This document shows, piece by piece, positions 51,601-60,900 of a DNA stretch of 64,000 nucleotides. The stretch is from assembly GCF_007860135.1 (NCBI RefSeq), contig NZ_SJPV01000010.1, positions 174,005 through 238,004 on the forward strand, given 5' to 3'. Made by a program: the position numbers and the translations under genes. The notes under the pieces are model-generated. The model did no database searches. It saw nothing but the letters and a program-made list of their open reading frames with translations, and had not been told where the DNA came from. Positions within the stretch are counted from its first letter, which is position 1. The number at the start of each line of letters is the position of its first letter. The DNA is from Novipirellula artificiosorum. GTDB lineage: Bacteria; Planctomycetota; Planctomycetia; Pirellulales; Pirellulaceae.

Positions 51601-53206
51601 CGTAGATCATTCGCGGCTTATCGCTCAGGCATGCGATCGCGCTATCGTTGCCCATCGATCCGACGGGATCGCGAAGCTGTTCGACAAGTGGACGCAACAT
51701 GAACTTAAGCGTTTCGCTCGTGTAGCCGAATGCTTGCATCCGAGGAAGCAGGGTTTTGCTGTCGAAGCCATGGCCTTCCGCTTCCGGATGCAGGTCAGCA
51801 AGACGGATCCGTTGGTCTTTGAGCCAATCGCCGTAGGGCATGCGTTTCGCGAACGAGCTCTTGAGCTCTTCGTCAGGAATCAATCGCCCTTGTTCGAAAT
51901 CGACCAAGAACATTTTCCCCGGTTGTAAGCGGCCCTTCTCTTTCACAATCGCGGGATCGACCGGCAAAACGCCGACCTCGCTAGCCATGATGACTCGATC
52001 GTCATGGGTGATGTAATAACGGCTGGGCCGCAAGCCGTTGCGGTCGAGTGTCGCGCCGATGTAATGACCATCGGTAAAAGCAATCGAGGCGGGACCGTCC
52101 CAGGGCTCCATCAAACAGGAGAAATACTCATAGAACGCACGCTTGTCTTCGGGCATGGTTTCGTGCATCTGCCAAGCTTCGGGGACCATCATCATGATCG
52201 CTTCTTGAAGCGTGCGCCCGTTCATGAGCAAGAACTCCAACACGTTATCGAACGTGCCGGAATCGCTGCAGTGGGGTTCACAGACGGGGAACAGCTTCTT
52301 CAGATCGTCGCCGAAGAACTCACTCTTTGCCGAGCCGACCCGAGCCCGCATCCAGTTGATGTTGCCACGTAGCGTGTTGATCTCGCCATTATGGCTCATG
52401 AAACGAAGCGGCTGAGCACGGTCCCAGCTGGGGAACGTGTTGGTCGAGAACCGGCTATGGACCATCGCCAAATGGGTTTCGAAATCGTCGTCTTGAAGGT
52501 CCGGATAGTAGGGCAGCACCTGCGCGGGGGTTAACATGCCCTTGTAGATGATGACCTTGGTGCTCAGCGAGCAAATGTAGAACATCAGCGCTTGCTGGAT
52601 CGTGTCGCCGCCTCGCAGCGTGTGGCTGGCCTGTTTATGGATCAAGTACAGTTTCCGGTCGAGCGCGTCACCGCTGATCCCCTCCGATGCTCCGACGAAC
52701 AACTGCTCAACAACCGGTTCACTGCGGCGGGCGGTTGGGCCCACGTCGGCCAAGTCGGTTTTTTGAGGCACCTTTCGCCAACCGATCAGTTTCTGGCCCG
52801 ATTGGTCGATCAGCGACTCGATCGTTTCTTTGCAGATCTTTCGCTCGGCTTCATCGGTCGGCAGAAAGACAAGCCCTGCAGCGAATTGACCCGGTTCCGG
52901 CAAATCGACGCCGAGGTCTTGTTTGGCGACTTTTCGCAGGAACTTATGGGGGAGTCCGACCATGATGCCTGAACCATCGCCGGTGTTCGGTTCGCAACCG
53001 CACGCGCCGCGATGATCCATGGCCTGCAGGATCTGGTCCGCATCGAGAACGATCTGATGGCTCGGAACGCCCTTGATGTGCGCGATGAAGCCGACACCAC
53101 ACGAATCCTTCTCGTGGCTCGGATCATAGAGCCCCTGCGCAGGCGGCAGATGAAAAGTAGCGACGTTCTTATCGGCTGCCTTCGTATCGGATGGCGGTGT
53201 GGTCAT
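48608..53206 (-). CDS. gltB: Glutamate synthase large subunit
   Basis: A 1532-residue glutamate synthase. A 35-residue propeptide-like leader precedes Cys36 in DSCGVGFIAHIKG, the glutaminase nucleophile exposed by processing. The FMN/glutamate-synthase domain includes ISVKLVSEVGVGVIASGVAKAHADH (in parts) and GDTGGTGASPLTSIKHAG. The 3Fe-4S cysteines are in CIMMRKCHLNTCPVG. The C-terminal GXGXG beta-helix is at about 1250-1500. ATG 53206 is chosen over an upstream TTG-type extension, because the leader then matches the family. LysR-type regulator lies just upstream, gltD just downstream. Confidence 0.96.
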   Translation of the reverse strand: MTTPPSDTKAADKNVATFHLPPAQGLYDPSHEKDSCGVGFIAHIKGVPSHQIVLDADQILQAMDHRGACGCEPNTGDGSGIMVGLPHKFLRKVAKQDLGVDLPEPGQFAAGLVFLPTDEAERKICKETIESLIDQSGQKLIGWRKVPQKTDLADVGPTARRSEPVVEQLFVGASEGISGDALDRKLYLIHKQASHTLRGGDTIQQALMFYICSLSTKVIIYKGMLTPAQVLPYYPDLQDDDFETHLAMVHSRFSTNTFPSWDRAQPLRFMSHNGEINTLRGNINWMRARVGSAKSEFFGDDLKKLFPVCEPHCSDSGTFDNVLEFLLMNGRTLQEAIMMMVPEAWQMHETMPEDKRAFYEYFSCLMEPWDGPASIAFTDGHYIGATLDRNGLRPSRYYITHDDRVIMASEVGVLPVDPAIVKEKGRLQPGKMFLVDFEQGRLIPDEELKSSFAKRMPYGDWLKDQRIRLADLHPEAEGHGFDSKTLLPRMQAFGYTSETLKFMLRPLVEQLRDPVGSMGNDSAIACLSDKPRMIYDYFKQLFAQVTNPAIDSIREEVIMSLECYIGPEQNLLAATPEHCHRLLVDHPILTNEEIAALKHINFEGWNSRVIDITFDRSEGKAGLRKTLNRIAQEAEEAADAGIEIVVLSDRAISHDRIPVNALMAIGAVHHHLIKQAKRTQIGLVIETGEAREVHHHCLLIGYGADAINPYLAFEALWQARRDGVMDVTMDDDKIVAAYRKGVAKGMLKVMAKMGISTLQSYKGAQIFEALGLRDEIIETCFVGTASRIQGVSFDVVAEETLRRHRLGYPDRRSDVSHQLPNLGEFHWRAEGEKHAWTPQSISSLQLAARTNNEDAYWKFAHAINEDSRARCTLRGLLGFKEGAAGDPVPLDEVEPASEIVKLFCTGAMSFGSISAESHETLAIAMNRLGGKSNTGEGGEDPIRFLTMDNGDSKRSAIKQVASGRFGVTIEYLSNADEIQIKISQGAKPGEGGELPGKKVDKNIARIRYSTPGVGLISPPPHHDIYSIEDLAQLIHDLKNANRHARISVKLVSEVGVGVIASGVAKAHADHILISGDTGGTGASPLTSIKHAGLPWELGIAETHQVLVLNDLRSRVVLQTDGGLKTGRDVVIAALLGAEEYGFSTAPLITIGCIMMRKCHLNTCPVGIATQDPDLRKKFSGKPEHVVNYLFMVAEEARRIMAKLGFRTIHEMIGRSDCLKTDEAIKHWKADGLDLTPILKPANKRHVDVDVRCTRAQDHGLEKSLDLTVLLAAAEPALQTGEPVRIESPVVNINRTVGTILSNEVAKRYGQAGLPDGTIQINLSGSAGQSLGAFLAHGVTIELEGDANDYVGKGLSGGRVIVYPPRQSSFVAEDNILVGNVCLYGATGGEAFLRGRAAERFCVRNSGARTVIEGVGDHGCEYMTGGRVVVLGATGRNFAAGMSGGIAYIWDKKGDFNLNCNLATVELERIESEEEESEVKELIRLHQQYTDSQVAKQALENWDNFMRQCVKVMPIDYKRVLLEMKAEEATTAS

Positions 53207-53311
53207 CGTTCTGGGTTCCGTTTCGCTGTAAAAGTAAAAGGAGTCACGCACTGGGGGGACTGAATCAAGCCGACAGGATTTCACTCCTCTTTGCTTGACG
53301 CCCCACGTGGC

Positions 53312-54283
53312 TCAGGCAACAACCGCGGTGCTTGTCCTGGCACCGGTTGAGTGATGGTCCGCGGCAAGCTTCCCGCTGCCGGATTTCCGTTTGCCCGCCT
53401 CGATCCTGCGGCCAAGAAGCAGCGAACCGAACTCGCTCGCTGCCTTACTGAGTTGTCCTGATCGGCGAAAGATGATTCCCAGCGGTCGCGTCATCTTGAA
53501 TCCGCGACAGGCAACCACCTTCAACGATCCATTCGCCGTTTCCCGGCGAACCGCCGCTTCGGGAACAATGCCAATCCCACGACTTGCTTGAATCATACGG
53601 ATCATCGAGTCGGCGTTGTCGAACTCCATGCGGACATCGACCGTCACACCCGACTTCGCCAAATAGTGGTCGATCTCTTTTCGCAGCGTTAAACCACGCT
53701 CGAAACCGACCATCGCAATCCCCTGTAGATCCGTGATGTCGAGATTCGTTCGCTGGGAAAACCGATGTTCGGACGAGCAAACCAAACGCATCGGCTCCTG
53801 CTGCCACATCACCGACTGCAATGACTTCGTGTTCTTGGGAAAACTCACTAAACCTAAGTCGACTTCGCCCTCGGCCGTCATTTCGACGACACGCTCGCTG
53901 GTTCCAAAGTCGAGTTTGACGTCAACCTCGGGGTGGAACTGGCCGAATTCTTCACTTGCCTCGGGTAAATAACTTAGCCCGACCGAATAGATCGTACCAA
54001 TTTTCAATTGGCCGCTTAGCTTTTCGCCCAAAGTGGCGACCTCTTGCTCCAACCGATGCAGTTGGCGAAGGATGTTGCGCAGTCCCCGCACGTAGGTCTG
54101 TCCGGCCGTCGTCAGCACCAAGGGACGCTTCGATCGATCGATCAATCGTGTTCCCAGCGAGTCTTCCAGGTGTTGCATCGCCTGGCTGACGGCGCTCTGC
54201 GTCAAATCATGAGCCGCCGCAGCTTTGGAAAAGCTACGCTGCTCCGCGACAGTACAGAACAACTCGAGGTTACGCAGATGCAA
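53312..54283 (-). CDS. LysR-type transcriptional regulator
   Basis: A 323-residue LysR regulator. The N-terminal winged helix-turn-helix is complete (LFCTVAEQRSFSKAAAAHDL, then SAVSQAMQHLEDSLGTRL); a linker helix and a periplasmic-binding-protein-like effector domain follow. TTG at 54283 starts MHLRNLELF, with AGG about ten bases before. It sits 105 bases upstream of gltB on the same strand, so it is likely a regulator of glutamate synthase, in line with GltC of Bacillus, though there the genes are divergent. Effector is unknown; CbbR/CysB-like resemblance is only general. The last 35 residues are a Ser/Gly/Arg-rich tail. Confidence 0.85.
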   Translation of the reverse strand: MHLRNLELFCTVAEQRSFSKAAAAHDLTQSAVSQAMQHLEDSLGTRLIDRSKRPLVLTTAGQTYVRGLRNILRQLHRLEQEVATLGEKLSGQLKIGTIYSVGLSYLPEASEEFGQFHPEVDVKLDFGTSERVVEMTAEGEVDLGLVSFPKNTKSLQSVMWQQEPMRLVCSSEHRFSQRTNLDITDLQGIAMVGFERGLTLRKEIDHYLAKSGVTVDVRMEFDNADSMIRMIQASRGIGIVPEAAVRRETANGSLKVVACRGFKMTRPLGIIFRRSGQLSKAASEFGSLLLGRRIEAGKRKSGSGKLAADHHSTGARTSTAVVA

Positions 54284-54409
54284 ATGGGAACCTGTTCTAA
54301 ATAAGCTGCGTTAATAATTAGGGTGTGTCTCCGCAGTCATGCTTATGCAAGTTAGATAGCCAGGTGGGGCTCGTCAAGAGAGGCCGGTGGGAAACATCGG
54401 CGATCAAGA

Positions 54410-54709
54410 TCAACCCGCGCCTGCCTGACGCCAGGAGCGATAGCGAACGGGGATCAAATACGAGTAGACAATGGTGACGATTCCACCGCTAAGGAAGGCC
54501 CAGGGCATCCAATCCTTCGGTCGGAAGACTTTGGCAGCTTCGGCGGAAGAACCGGTGGGGTCCAGGAAGCTAATCGTCCGAACCTCGTCGGGATCATAAA
54601 AAGTTGCCGAATCGATCACCAGGAATTCCAACCCGAGTACGATCGCCATAACTCCGAGCGCAATAAAGACGGATCGCCACATATTCTTTCCAGCCCATTG
54701 AAGAGGCAT
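54410..54709 (-). CDS. Small two-pass membrane protein of unknown function
   Basis: A 99-residue protein with two hydrophobic stretches, at about residues 12-30 (VFIALGVMAIVLGLEFLVI) and 68-86 (WAFLSGGIVTIVYSYL). The part between them (about 31-66) has SATFYDPDEVRTISFLDP and FRPKDWMPW. ATG 54709 is chosen; ATG 54682 is possible. I do not recognise a family. It is isolated between the LysR regulator and uvrB, on the opposite strand to uvrB. Confidence 0.65.
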   Translation of the reverse strand: MPLQWAGKNMWRSVFIALGVMAIVLGLEFLVIDSATFYDPDEVRTISFLDPTGSSAEAAKVFRPKDWMPWAFLSGGIVTIVYSYLIPVRYRSWRQAGAG

Positions 54710-54905
54710 TTCGACACAAAACCGAGACCGACAGGAGTGTTTTTCGGCTTTTGCTAGCAAGCGGAATAGCGATTTTCCAGCGGGCTTTACAACGGGTAAT
54801 GCCGTCAAACACGGCACCAGCGTCCTACCATCGCCGGATCCGATTGGGCTGGGTAGAGTGGCGCAAAAGGAAATCGATTCGATGCATCGCTAATGGGAAT
54901 CCCAC

Positions 54906-57017
54906 ATGTCCTCGCCTTCACTTCCCGCTGCGGAATTTCACCTCGCCGTGCCGTTTGAACCCGCTGGGGATCAGCCCCAAGCGATCGCGGAGTTGACGCG
55001 TGGATTCCAATCGGGACGATCGGCCCAGGTGTTGCTTGGCGCCACCGGCACGGGCAAAACGTTCACGATGGCGAATGTGATTGCCAACCTCGGTCGACCG
55101 GCGCTCGTGCTCAGTCACAACAAAACGCTCGCGGCGCAGCTTTACAGCGAGTTCAAGGGTTTCTTTCCTGAGAATGCGGTTCATTATTTTGTCAGTTATT
55201 ACGATTACTACCAACCCGAAGCCTATATCCCTCAACGTGACGTTTACATCGAAAAGGATGCATCGATCAACCAAGAGATCGATCGGTTGCGGCTAGCGAC
55301 CACCAGCTCGTTGGTCAGTCGCCGCGACGTGGTGATCGTCGCTTCGGTCAGCAGCATCTACGGGCTGGGGTCACCCGACGATTACCGGCAACTGATCGTC
55401 TCGCTGCACAAAGGTGAGACCACGCGGCGTGATCACTTGTTGTTGAAGTTTGTCGATGTGCTCTACGAACGCAACGATGTGGCATTCGACCGAGGCAAGT
55501 TTCGCGTTCGTGGCGACAGCATCGAGTTGTGGCCCAGCTACGAGGAGTTCGCTTATCGGATCGAAATGTGGGGCGACGAGATCGAACAGATTTCGCTGAT
55601 CAAACCGGTTTCGGGCGAGACCATCAAGACGGTGGACCACCTTTACATCTATCCGGCGAGACACTTCGTCATGCCCGAAGACCGCATTCAAGGCGCGATC
55701 CGTAGCATTCGCGAGGAGTTGGCACAGCAGTTGGAGGTCTTCCAGCAGCAGGGCAAGTTGCTCGAAGCTCAACGCATTTCGGCACGAACTCGTTTTGATC
55801 TCGAAATGATGGCCGAGGTCGGGCATTGCCCGGGCATCGAAAACTACAGTCGTCCGTTGTCTGGCAAACCGCCTGGTGCGACTCCTGACACCCTTTACGA
55901 TTTCTTTCCCGATGACTTCATCACTTTTGTCGACGAATCCCACGTCACCATCCCGCAAGTTCGCGCGATGTACGCGGGTGACCGCAGCCGAAAGACAACG
56001 CTGGTCGAGCATGGGTTCCGGTTGCCGAGTGCGCTCGACAATCGGCCGCTGAAATTTGAAGAATGGGAACAGCGAACCGCAGAGATCTGTTTCGTCAGCG
56101 CAACGCCGAGCGACTATGAGCTTCAGCGAACCGGAGGCGAGGTGGTCGAGCAGATCATCCGCCCCACGGGATTACTCGATCCCGTTGTCGAAGTCGAATC
56201 CGCTCGCGGGCAAGTCAAGCATTTGCTTCATGAAATCCGACTTCGTGCCGAGCAAAATGAACGAGTGCTTGTGACGGCGTTGACGAAGCGGCTAGCCGAA
56301 GATTTGTCGGCTTTCTTACAAGAGCAAAATGTCCGCTGTCGTTGGCTGCATAGTGAGTTGGATGCGTTTGAACGCGTCGACCTGTTGCAAGAGTTGCGCG
56401 CCGGTCGATTCGATTGCCTCGTCGGCGTGAACTTGCTCCGCGAAGGACTCGACTTACCCGAGGTTTCGCTCGTTGCGATTCTTGATGCGGACAAAGAGGG
56501 GTTTCTGCGTAGTGAAACGAGTTTGATCCAAACGATTGGTCGAGCCGCACGAAATTCGAATTCCAAGGTGATCTTGTACGCGGACAAGGTCACGCATTCG
56601 ATGAAGATGGCGATCGAAGAAACGAGCCGCCGTCGACAGATCCAGCAGAAGTACAACGAGGAACATGGCATTACACCCGAGACGATTCGCAAGGCCATTC
56701 GGGCGGGAATTGAGAGTGATGTGGCCCAACAAAAGAAAGCGACTGCGGCAGCGAGCGAAGCCGCCGAAACCTACATCACACTGGAGTATGTCGAAGCACT
56801 TGAGCGTGAGATGTTGTCAGCCGCGGAAGATTTGGAATTCGAGCGCGCGGCATCGCTCCGCGACCGAGTGCTACAACTCAAAGAGAACATCGGCAAACCA
56901 CTTTCGGAAATCGAGTTTTCCCGTTCCTCGACGCAAGCGACCGGACGACAGAAGAAACGGCGCAAAGGGGTCAAGGGTGGCGGCCGAAAGAACATTCCAA
57001 GACCGAACCGCGGCTGA
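54906..57017 (+). CDS. uvrB: UvrABC system protein B
   Basis: A 703-residue damage-recognition helicase of nucleotide excision repair. Walker A GATGTGKT is at residues 45-52, the beta-hairpin region (VSYYDYYQPEAYIPQRD) follows, the DEAD-like motif is DESHVT, motifs V-VI (VNLLREGLDLPEVSLV and QTIGRAARN) lie near residues 510-550, and the C-terminal UVR domain (LEREMLSAAEDLEFERAASLRD) is present. A short basic tail (KKRRKG...) follows. The ATG at 54906 gives the normal start. The stop is 134 bases before repeat copy C. Confidence 0.97.
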   Translation: MSSPSLPAAEFHLAVPFEPAGDQPQAIAELTRGFQSGRSAQVLLGATGTGKTFTMANVIANLGRPALVLSHNKTLAAQLYSEFKGFFPENAVHYFVSYYDYYQPEAYIPQRDVYIEKDASINQEIDRLRLATTSSLVSRRDVVIVASVSSIYGLGSPDDYRQLIVSLHKGETTRRDHLLLKFVDVLYERNDVAFDRGKFRVRGDSIELWPSYEEFAYRIEMWGDEIEQISLIKPVSGETIKTVDHLYIYPARHFVMPEDRIQGAIRSIREELAQQLEVFQQQGKLLEAQRISARTRFDLEMMAEVGHCPGIENYSRPLSGKPPGATPDTLYDFFPDDFITFVDESHVTIPQVRAMYAGDRSRKTTLVEHGFRLPSALDNRPLKFEEWEQRTAEICFVSATPSDYELQRTGGEVVEQIIRPTGLLDPVVEVESARGQVKHLLHEIRLRAEQNERVLVTALTKRLAEDLSAFLQEQNVRCRWLHSELDAFERVDLLQELRAGRFDCLVGVNLLREGLDLPEVSLVAILDADKEGFLRSETSLIQTIGRAARNSNSKVILYADKVTHSMKMAIEETSRRRQIQQKYNEEHGITPETIRKAIRAGIESDVAQQKKATAAASEAAETYITLEYVEALEREMLSAAEDLEFERAASLRDRVLQLKENIGKPLSEIEFSRSSTQATGRQKKRRKGVKGGGRKNIPRPNRG

Positions 57018-57151
57018 GATCGCTTGTCCTTCATCCTTCGGAGTTCCGGGTTCGACTTTCGGTATTCCTCCCGGCGTATCCGACGCCGACGTTTCCCCAA
57101 AGGTTTTGGCCCCAGCTCCCTTCCTCTCTGACTCCCTTCTCCCCCATTTTT

Positions 57152-57844
57152 GAGGTCGTCCGGTTTTTAAGTTGTGACGAACAAAGTGTTTCGGTATCCA
57201 ACCACCCCTGCCCACGCAGCGCTCGTTGTACCCCACATCCTAATCCGGTGATATTTTTATGGCTCCTGGTCCGAATGTGTTCCATGCGTTGGACAGGTCG
57301 TGGCAGCGTTGCATTCCGATCCACAAGGTCTGCGTCGCTTGTCCGATTTTTGCGAAGGTGTAAGCTTGCTGAGGCTCTTGCGCACCTAGGTTTTTTGGCT
57401 CATCCGGCGGAGGCGTGCGCAGGAGGTTTTCGAGGCATCTTTCCGGTGTCCCATGATTGCTGGCAGGAGCTGTTTTCACTTGTTATCGTGCAGTTGCCGG
57501 TAGAAACGGAGTCGAGCTCTGCAGAGTTGCAACTTGACAAGGGATATCCCGGTCGACGGTGCGCCAAGGGTGCTACCGGTTCCCGGCGGACGACCGACCG
57601 TCGGGGACTCTTTTCTAAGAGATCATTGGACACCGGGAAGAAATTTGCCATGAACCGCAGCACCAACGCGGATCCTCAATTGAGGATAATTCGCGGCGTC
57701 CAGCAAAAAGTCCAGTGGAGTTGCACACAAAACCAACCCGTCAATGCATGCAAAACGCAGGACTTATGTGGTACAACGAGCCCAGAGGGAGAGGTAAATC
57801 TTGTAAGTCTTTTTCAATCAACAACTTAAAAACTGCACGACCTC
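57152..57844. repeat. Dispersed palindromic repeat, copy C (complete, with 24-bp terminal inverted repeats)
   Basis: A 693-bp element between uvrB and the LEPR gene. Its ends are inverted repeats of 24 bases, 57152-57175 and 57821-57844, with 22 of 24 positions matching (the inner part reads GTTTTTAAGTTGT on the left). Three parts are visible: a left part (57152-57396) not found elsewhere in the window, the L module (57397-57636, as in copy B), and the R module (57637-57844, as in copy A, with ATCCTCAATTGAGGAT at about 57672-57687). No transposase is encoded, so it looks like a MITE-like or structured-RNA element moved in trans. Flanking target duplications were not evident. Confidence 0.8.
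57579..57608. other. Strong conserved hairpin inside repeat copy C
   Basis: Identical in sequence to the hairpin in copy B (4578-4607): arms GTTCCCGGCGG and CCGTCGGGGAC, 11 paired positions, 8-base loop. It lies in the 109-base invariant stretch of the L module. Confidence 0.6.
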
Positions 57845-57984
57845 CGCAGCGGGAGGGGTCGAGCGCAGCGAGGGGGAGGGCCGGTATCGAAACGGTGTTG
57901 GAGTTTCATGCTGTCATCGAAGCTCGTTTTCCCTCTCCCGGCGTTTAGACGCCGACCTCTCAGGGGTCGGGTGAACATTTCGCG
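57845..57984. other. GC-rich spacer with small hairpin
   Basis: About 140 bases after repeat copy C. It contains the palindromic run CGAGCGCAGCGAG (about 57859-57871) and a hairpin CGGCGT-TTAG-ACGCCG at 57939-57954. The same GACGCCGAC-type bases occur near 57083. No T-run follows, so a terminator role for the minus-strand gene is uncertain. Confidence 0.4.
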
Positions 57985-60900
57985 TTAAACCACCGTCCAG
58001 CGTCCAATTTGTCCATCGAGTAGGTCGACGAAGTACATCTCGCCATCGGGACCTTGCCGCATGTCGACGACATATTGCGCCCCGGTGGTAAACACCGACA
58101 CATCAGTAACTTGCCCTTCGGCGTTGACGGATGCTCGACGCACGACCCCTTGGCCGAGTGAGTTGAAGAGGATATCGCCCTCAAAGAGCAACCCCAAGTC
58201 GCCACCTCGAATCACATCGCCCATGACGACGGCATCGATTCCATCCGCCGTATGACTCAGCGCTATGATCGCCGGTTCCGCCTGTGCCCCGTTGGCGACA
58301 AACTGCTGGCCAGCCGGCAAGTTGATGTAGCCTCCAGGCGTCACAATATTGACACCTTGGCCGCCTTCGAAATAGGGCCAGCCAAAATTCGCCCCAGGAT
58401 CGGCGGTGTTGATTTCTTCCCAACGCGTCCAGCCAACATCGCCGATAAATAGCCGCCCCGTCACATCATCGATCGCGAATCGGAACGGATTCCGCAGCCC
58501 AAGCTGGTAGACCTTGGAACGATTCGCGTCGCCGTCTCCATTGTAGAACGGATTATCCGACAACCCTTGGCCGGTCACGGGATCGATTCGCAGAATTTTC
58601 CCTGACAAGCTATCAATGTCTTGCACTCGCACGACGCGTGGGTCCATCTGGTTGTAACTGCCGCCATCACCAATCGAAACCATTAGCGCGCCGTCGGGAG
58701 CAAACTCCAAAGAGGCGATCGAGTGCGTCGTGCTGTCGCTATTGATGAAATCTCGAAGGTAAGAGCCATCGGGATATTGGCCTGCTGGCGGTTCCGCCAT
58801 ATCGGTGACGCTGTTGGTGAATGCATTGAAGTTGTTCCAAGTGCTGGCAGTCCCCATCATGACGAATTCTGAACCCGCGATCACGCTGGTGTAGTTGGTC
58901 GATGCATCGAGTGTGTAACGAACCAAGCGTCCGGCTCGATTGCCCGTGGCATCCGGACCCGCGAACTGATTGCCAACGTAGTTCCAAACCTCTGGCGGGT
59001 CGTACGTGTAGAGCACGTACATGTATGGCTGATTTTCCAAATCGGGATGAACCGCCACATCAAGCAGTCCACGATCCGAAAAATTGTTGACAATCGCGGA
59101 AATATCGATTACCGGCGTTGACACCAACACACCGTCACGCATGACCTTGACCAGACCCCCTTTTTCCGAAACGTACATGTTTCGGCCATCCGCGGACCAC
59201 GCAATTGCGGTCGGCTGGTTGAACCCACCTTGGACGATTTCCGTCTGAATCTCACCCGACGGCAACACAGGCGGGTCAAGCGCCGGCGCTTCGGTGTCCA
59301 TCCACCATGACAAAATCCGATGAGCGTTGGGTCGATCAAAATCGGCCGCCGTAAAGCCAGCGTACATCTGCGTGCCCACAATCTGATCCAACGAGACCGT
59401 GGTCTTCATCGCCGCAAGCGTAGGTTTTTCGGCCGAATCCGAGAGATAGACCGCCAACGAATCGCTCACGCCGTTGTAGTCGACCCAAGCGTGATAGACA
59501 CCGCCATCATTCAAGTCAAACGGAGATCGCGATTGGACGAGATGGTTTTGCGGGACGCCGTTGACCACCACCGCAATCTCATCCTTGAACTTGTCCGTCT
59601 CGTTAAGCCAAGTGTCAAACTCAATTGCCACGCTATTGCCGATCCCGCCGTAACCGATATCAAACCCACCTCCGCCAATTGCTCCGCTGCCAGAGGGCGA
59701 ATTCTGCAACACAAACACCAACCCGTCGGCACCACCCGCACCCCAACCACCAGTCATCTCGAAACTGAAACTCGTTTGAAAAGAACTATCGCTCGTCACG
59801 TCGATCGGCTCGGTAAAGAAAGCCGATCCGGTTTGATACGTGGCCTCCGATGTGAGTTGAAGTTTTCCGCCGGTGACCGTTGCACCACCGTTGACATCAA
59901 TCATCGCACCGTTGTTGAAGTTGGTGAAACTCGGCAAGTTTTGTTCATCGTCCAATACCGTGATCGTGGTCGTCCGCGGTGCCCCAAGTTCTGCGTTGAC
60001 CGGATTATCGATCGTGATACTGAATGTCTCGACCCCTTCCTCCAAATCATCGTCGAGGATCGGAATCCGAACCTCCGCGACGCGTTGCCCTTCCGCAAAA
60101 TAGGCGACGCCGCTGCGAGACGAATAATCGTCGCCGCTGACGGCCGATTGGTCGTAGGTCTGATAGTTGATCGATCCGATTTCCGAGGCATCACCCGTAC
60201 GCATGATCCTTAGTACCGCTTCTCCCACCGTCTCGCTGACGGTGACTTGGACAGTATCGAGTTTGAACGTCGCCGGGCCCGCGTTGTTCGGATCGGCCGT
60301 GTCCATCGACCATGACAAAACCCGGTGTGCATTGGGACGATCGAAGTCGGCCGCGGTGAAGCCAGCGTACATCTGGTTCCCAACAATCTGGTCCAATTGC
60401 AACGTCGTCGACAAAATCGCCTGCGCCGGCTTGTTGGAACTGTTCGAAAGGTACACCGTCAACTGATCCGACTCGCCGTTGTAGTCGACCCAAGCGTGGT
60501 AGGTGCCGCCATCATTCAAATCGAATGGCGAATAGGCTTGTACCAGATGATTCTGCGGAACGCCGTTGATCACAACGCCGACCTCATCTTTGTACTTGTC
60601 CGTTGAGTTGAACCAAGTGTCAAACTCAATCGCGACGCTGTTGCCGATCCCGCCGTAGCCAATATCGAAACCGCCGCTACCGATCGCACCGCTGCCAGAG
60701 GGCGAATTCTGAAGCACAAACACCAACCCGTCCGCACCACCAGCACCCCAACCACCAGCCATCTCGAAACTGAAGCTCGATTGGAACGAACTGTTGCTCG
60801 TCACCTCAATCGGATCCATAAAGAAAGCCGAGCCCGTTTGATAGGTGGCTTCGGAAGTCAACTGCAGCTTCCCGCCCGTGATTGATGCTCCGCCATTGAG

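Noticed and set aside
57248..57829. Open frame running through the L and R modules of repeat copy C as a possible protein
   Set aside because: The frame is also open in copies A and B, but the differences between copies in the comparable stretches are all amino-acid changing (G/V, W/S, V/L; Q/R, D/E), with no excess of silent changes. Palindromes and inverted ends explain the conservation better.
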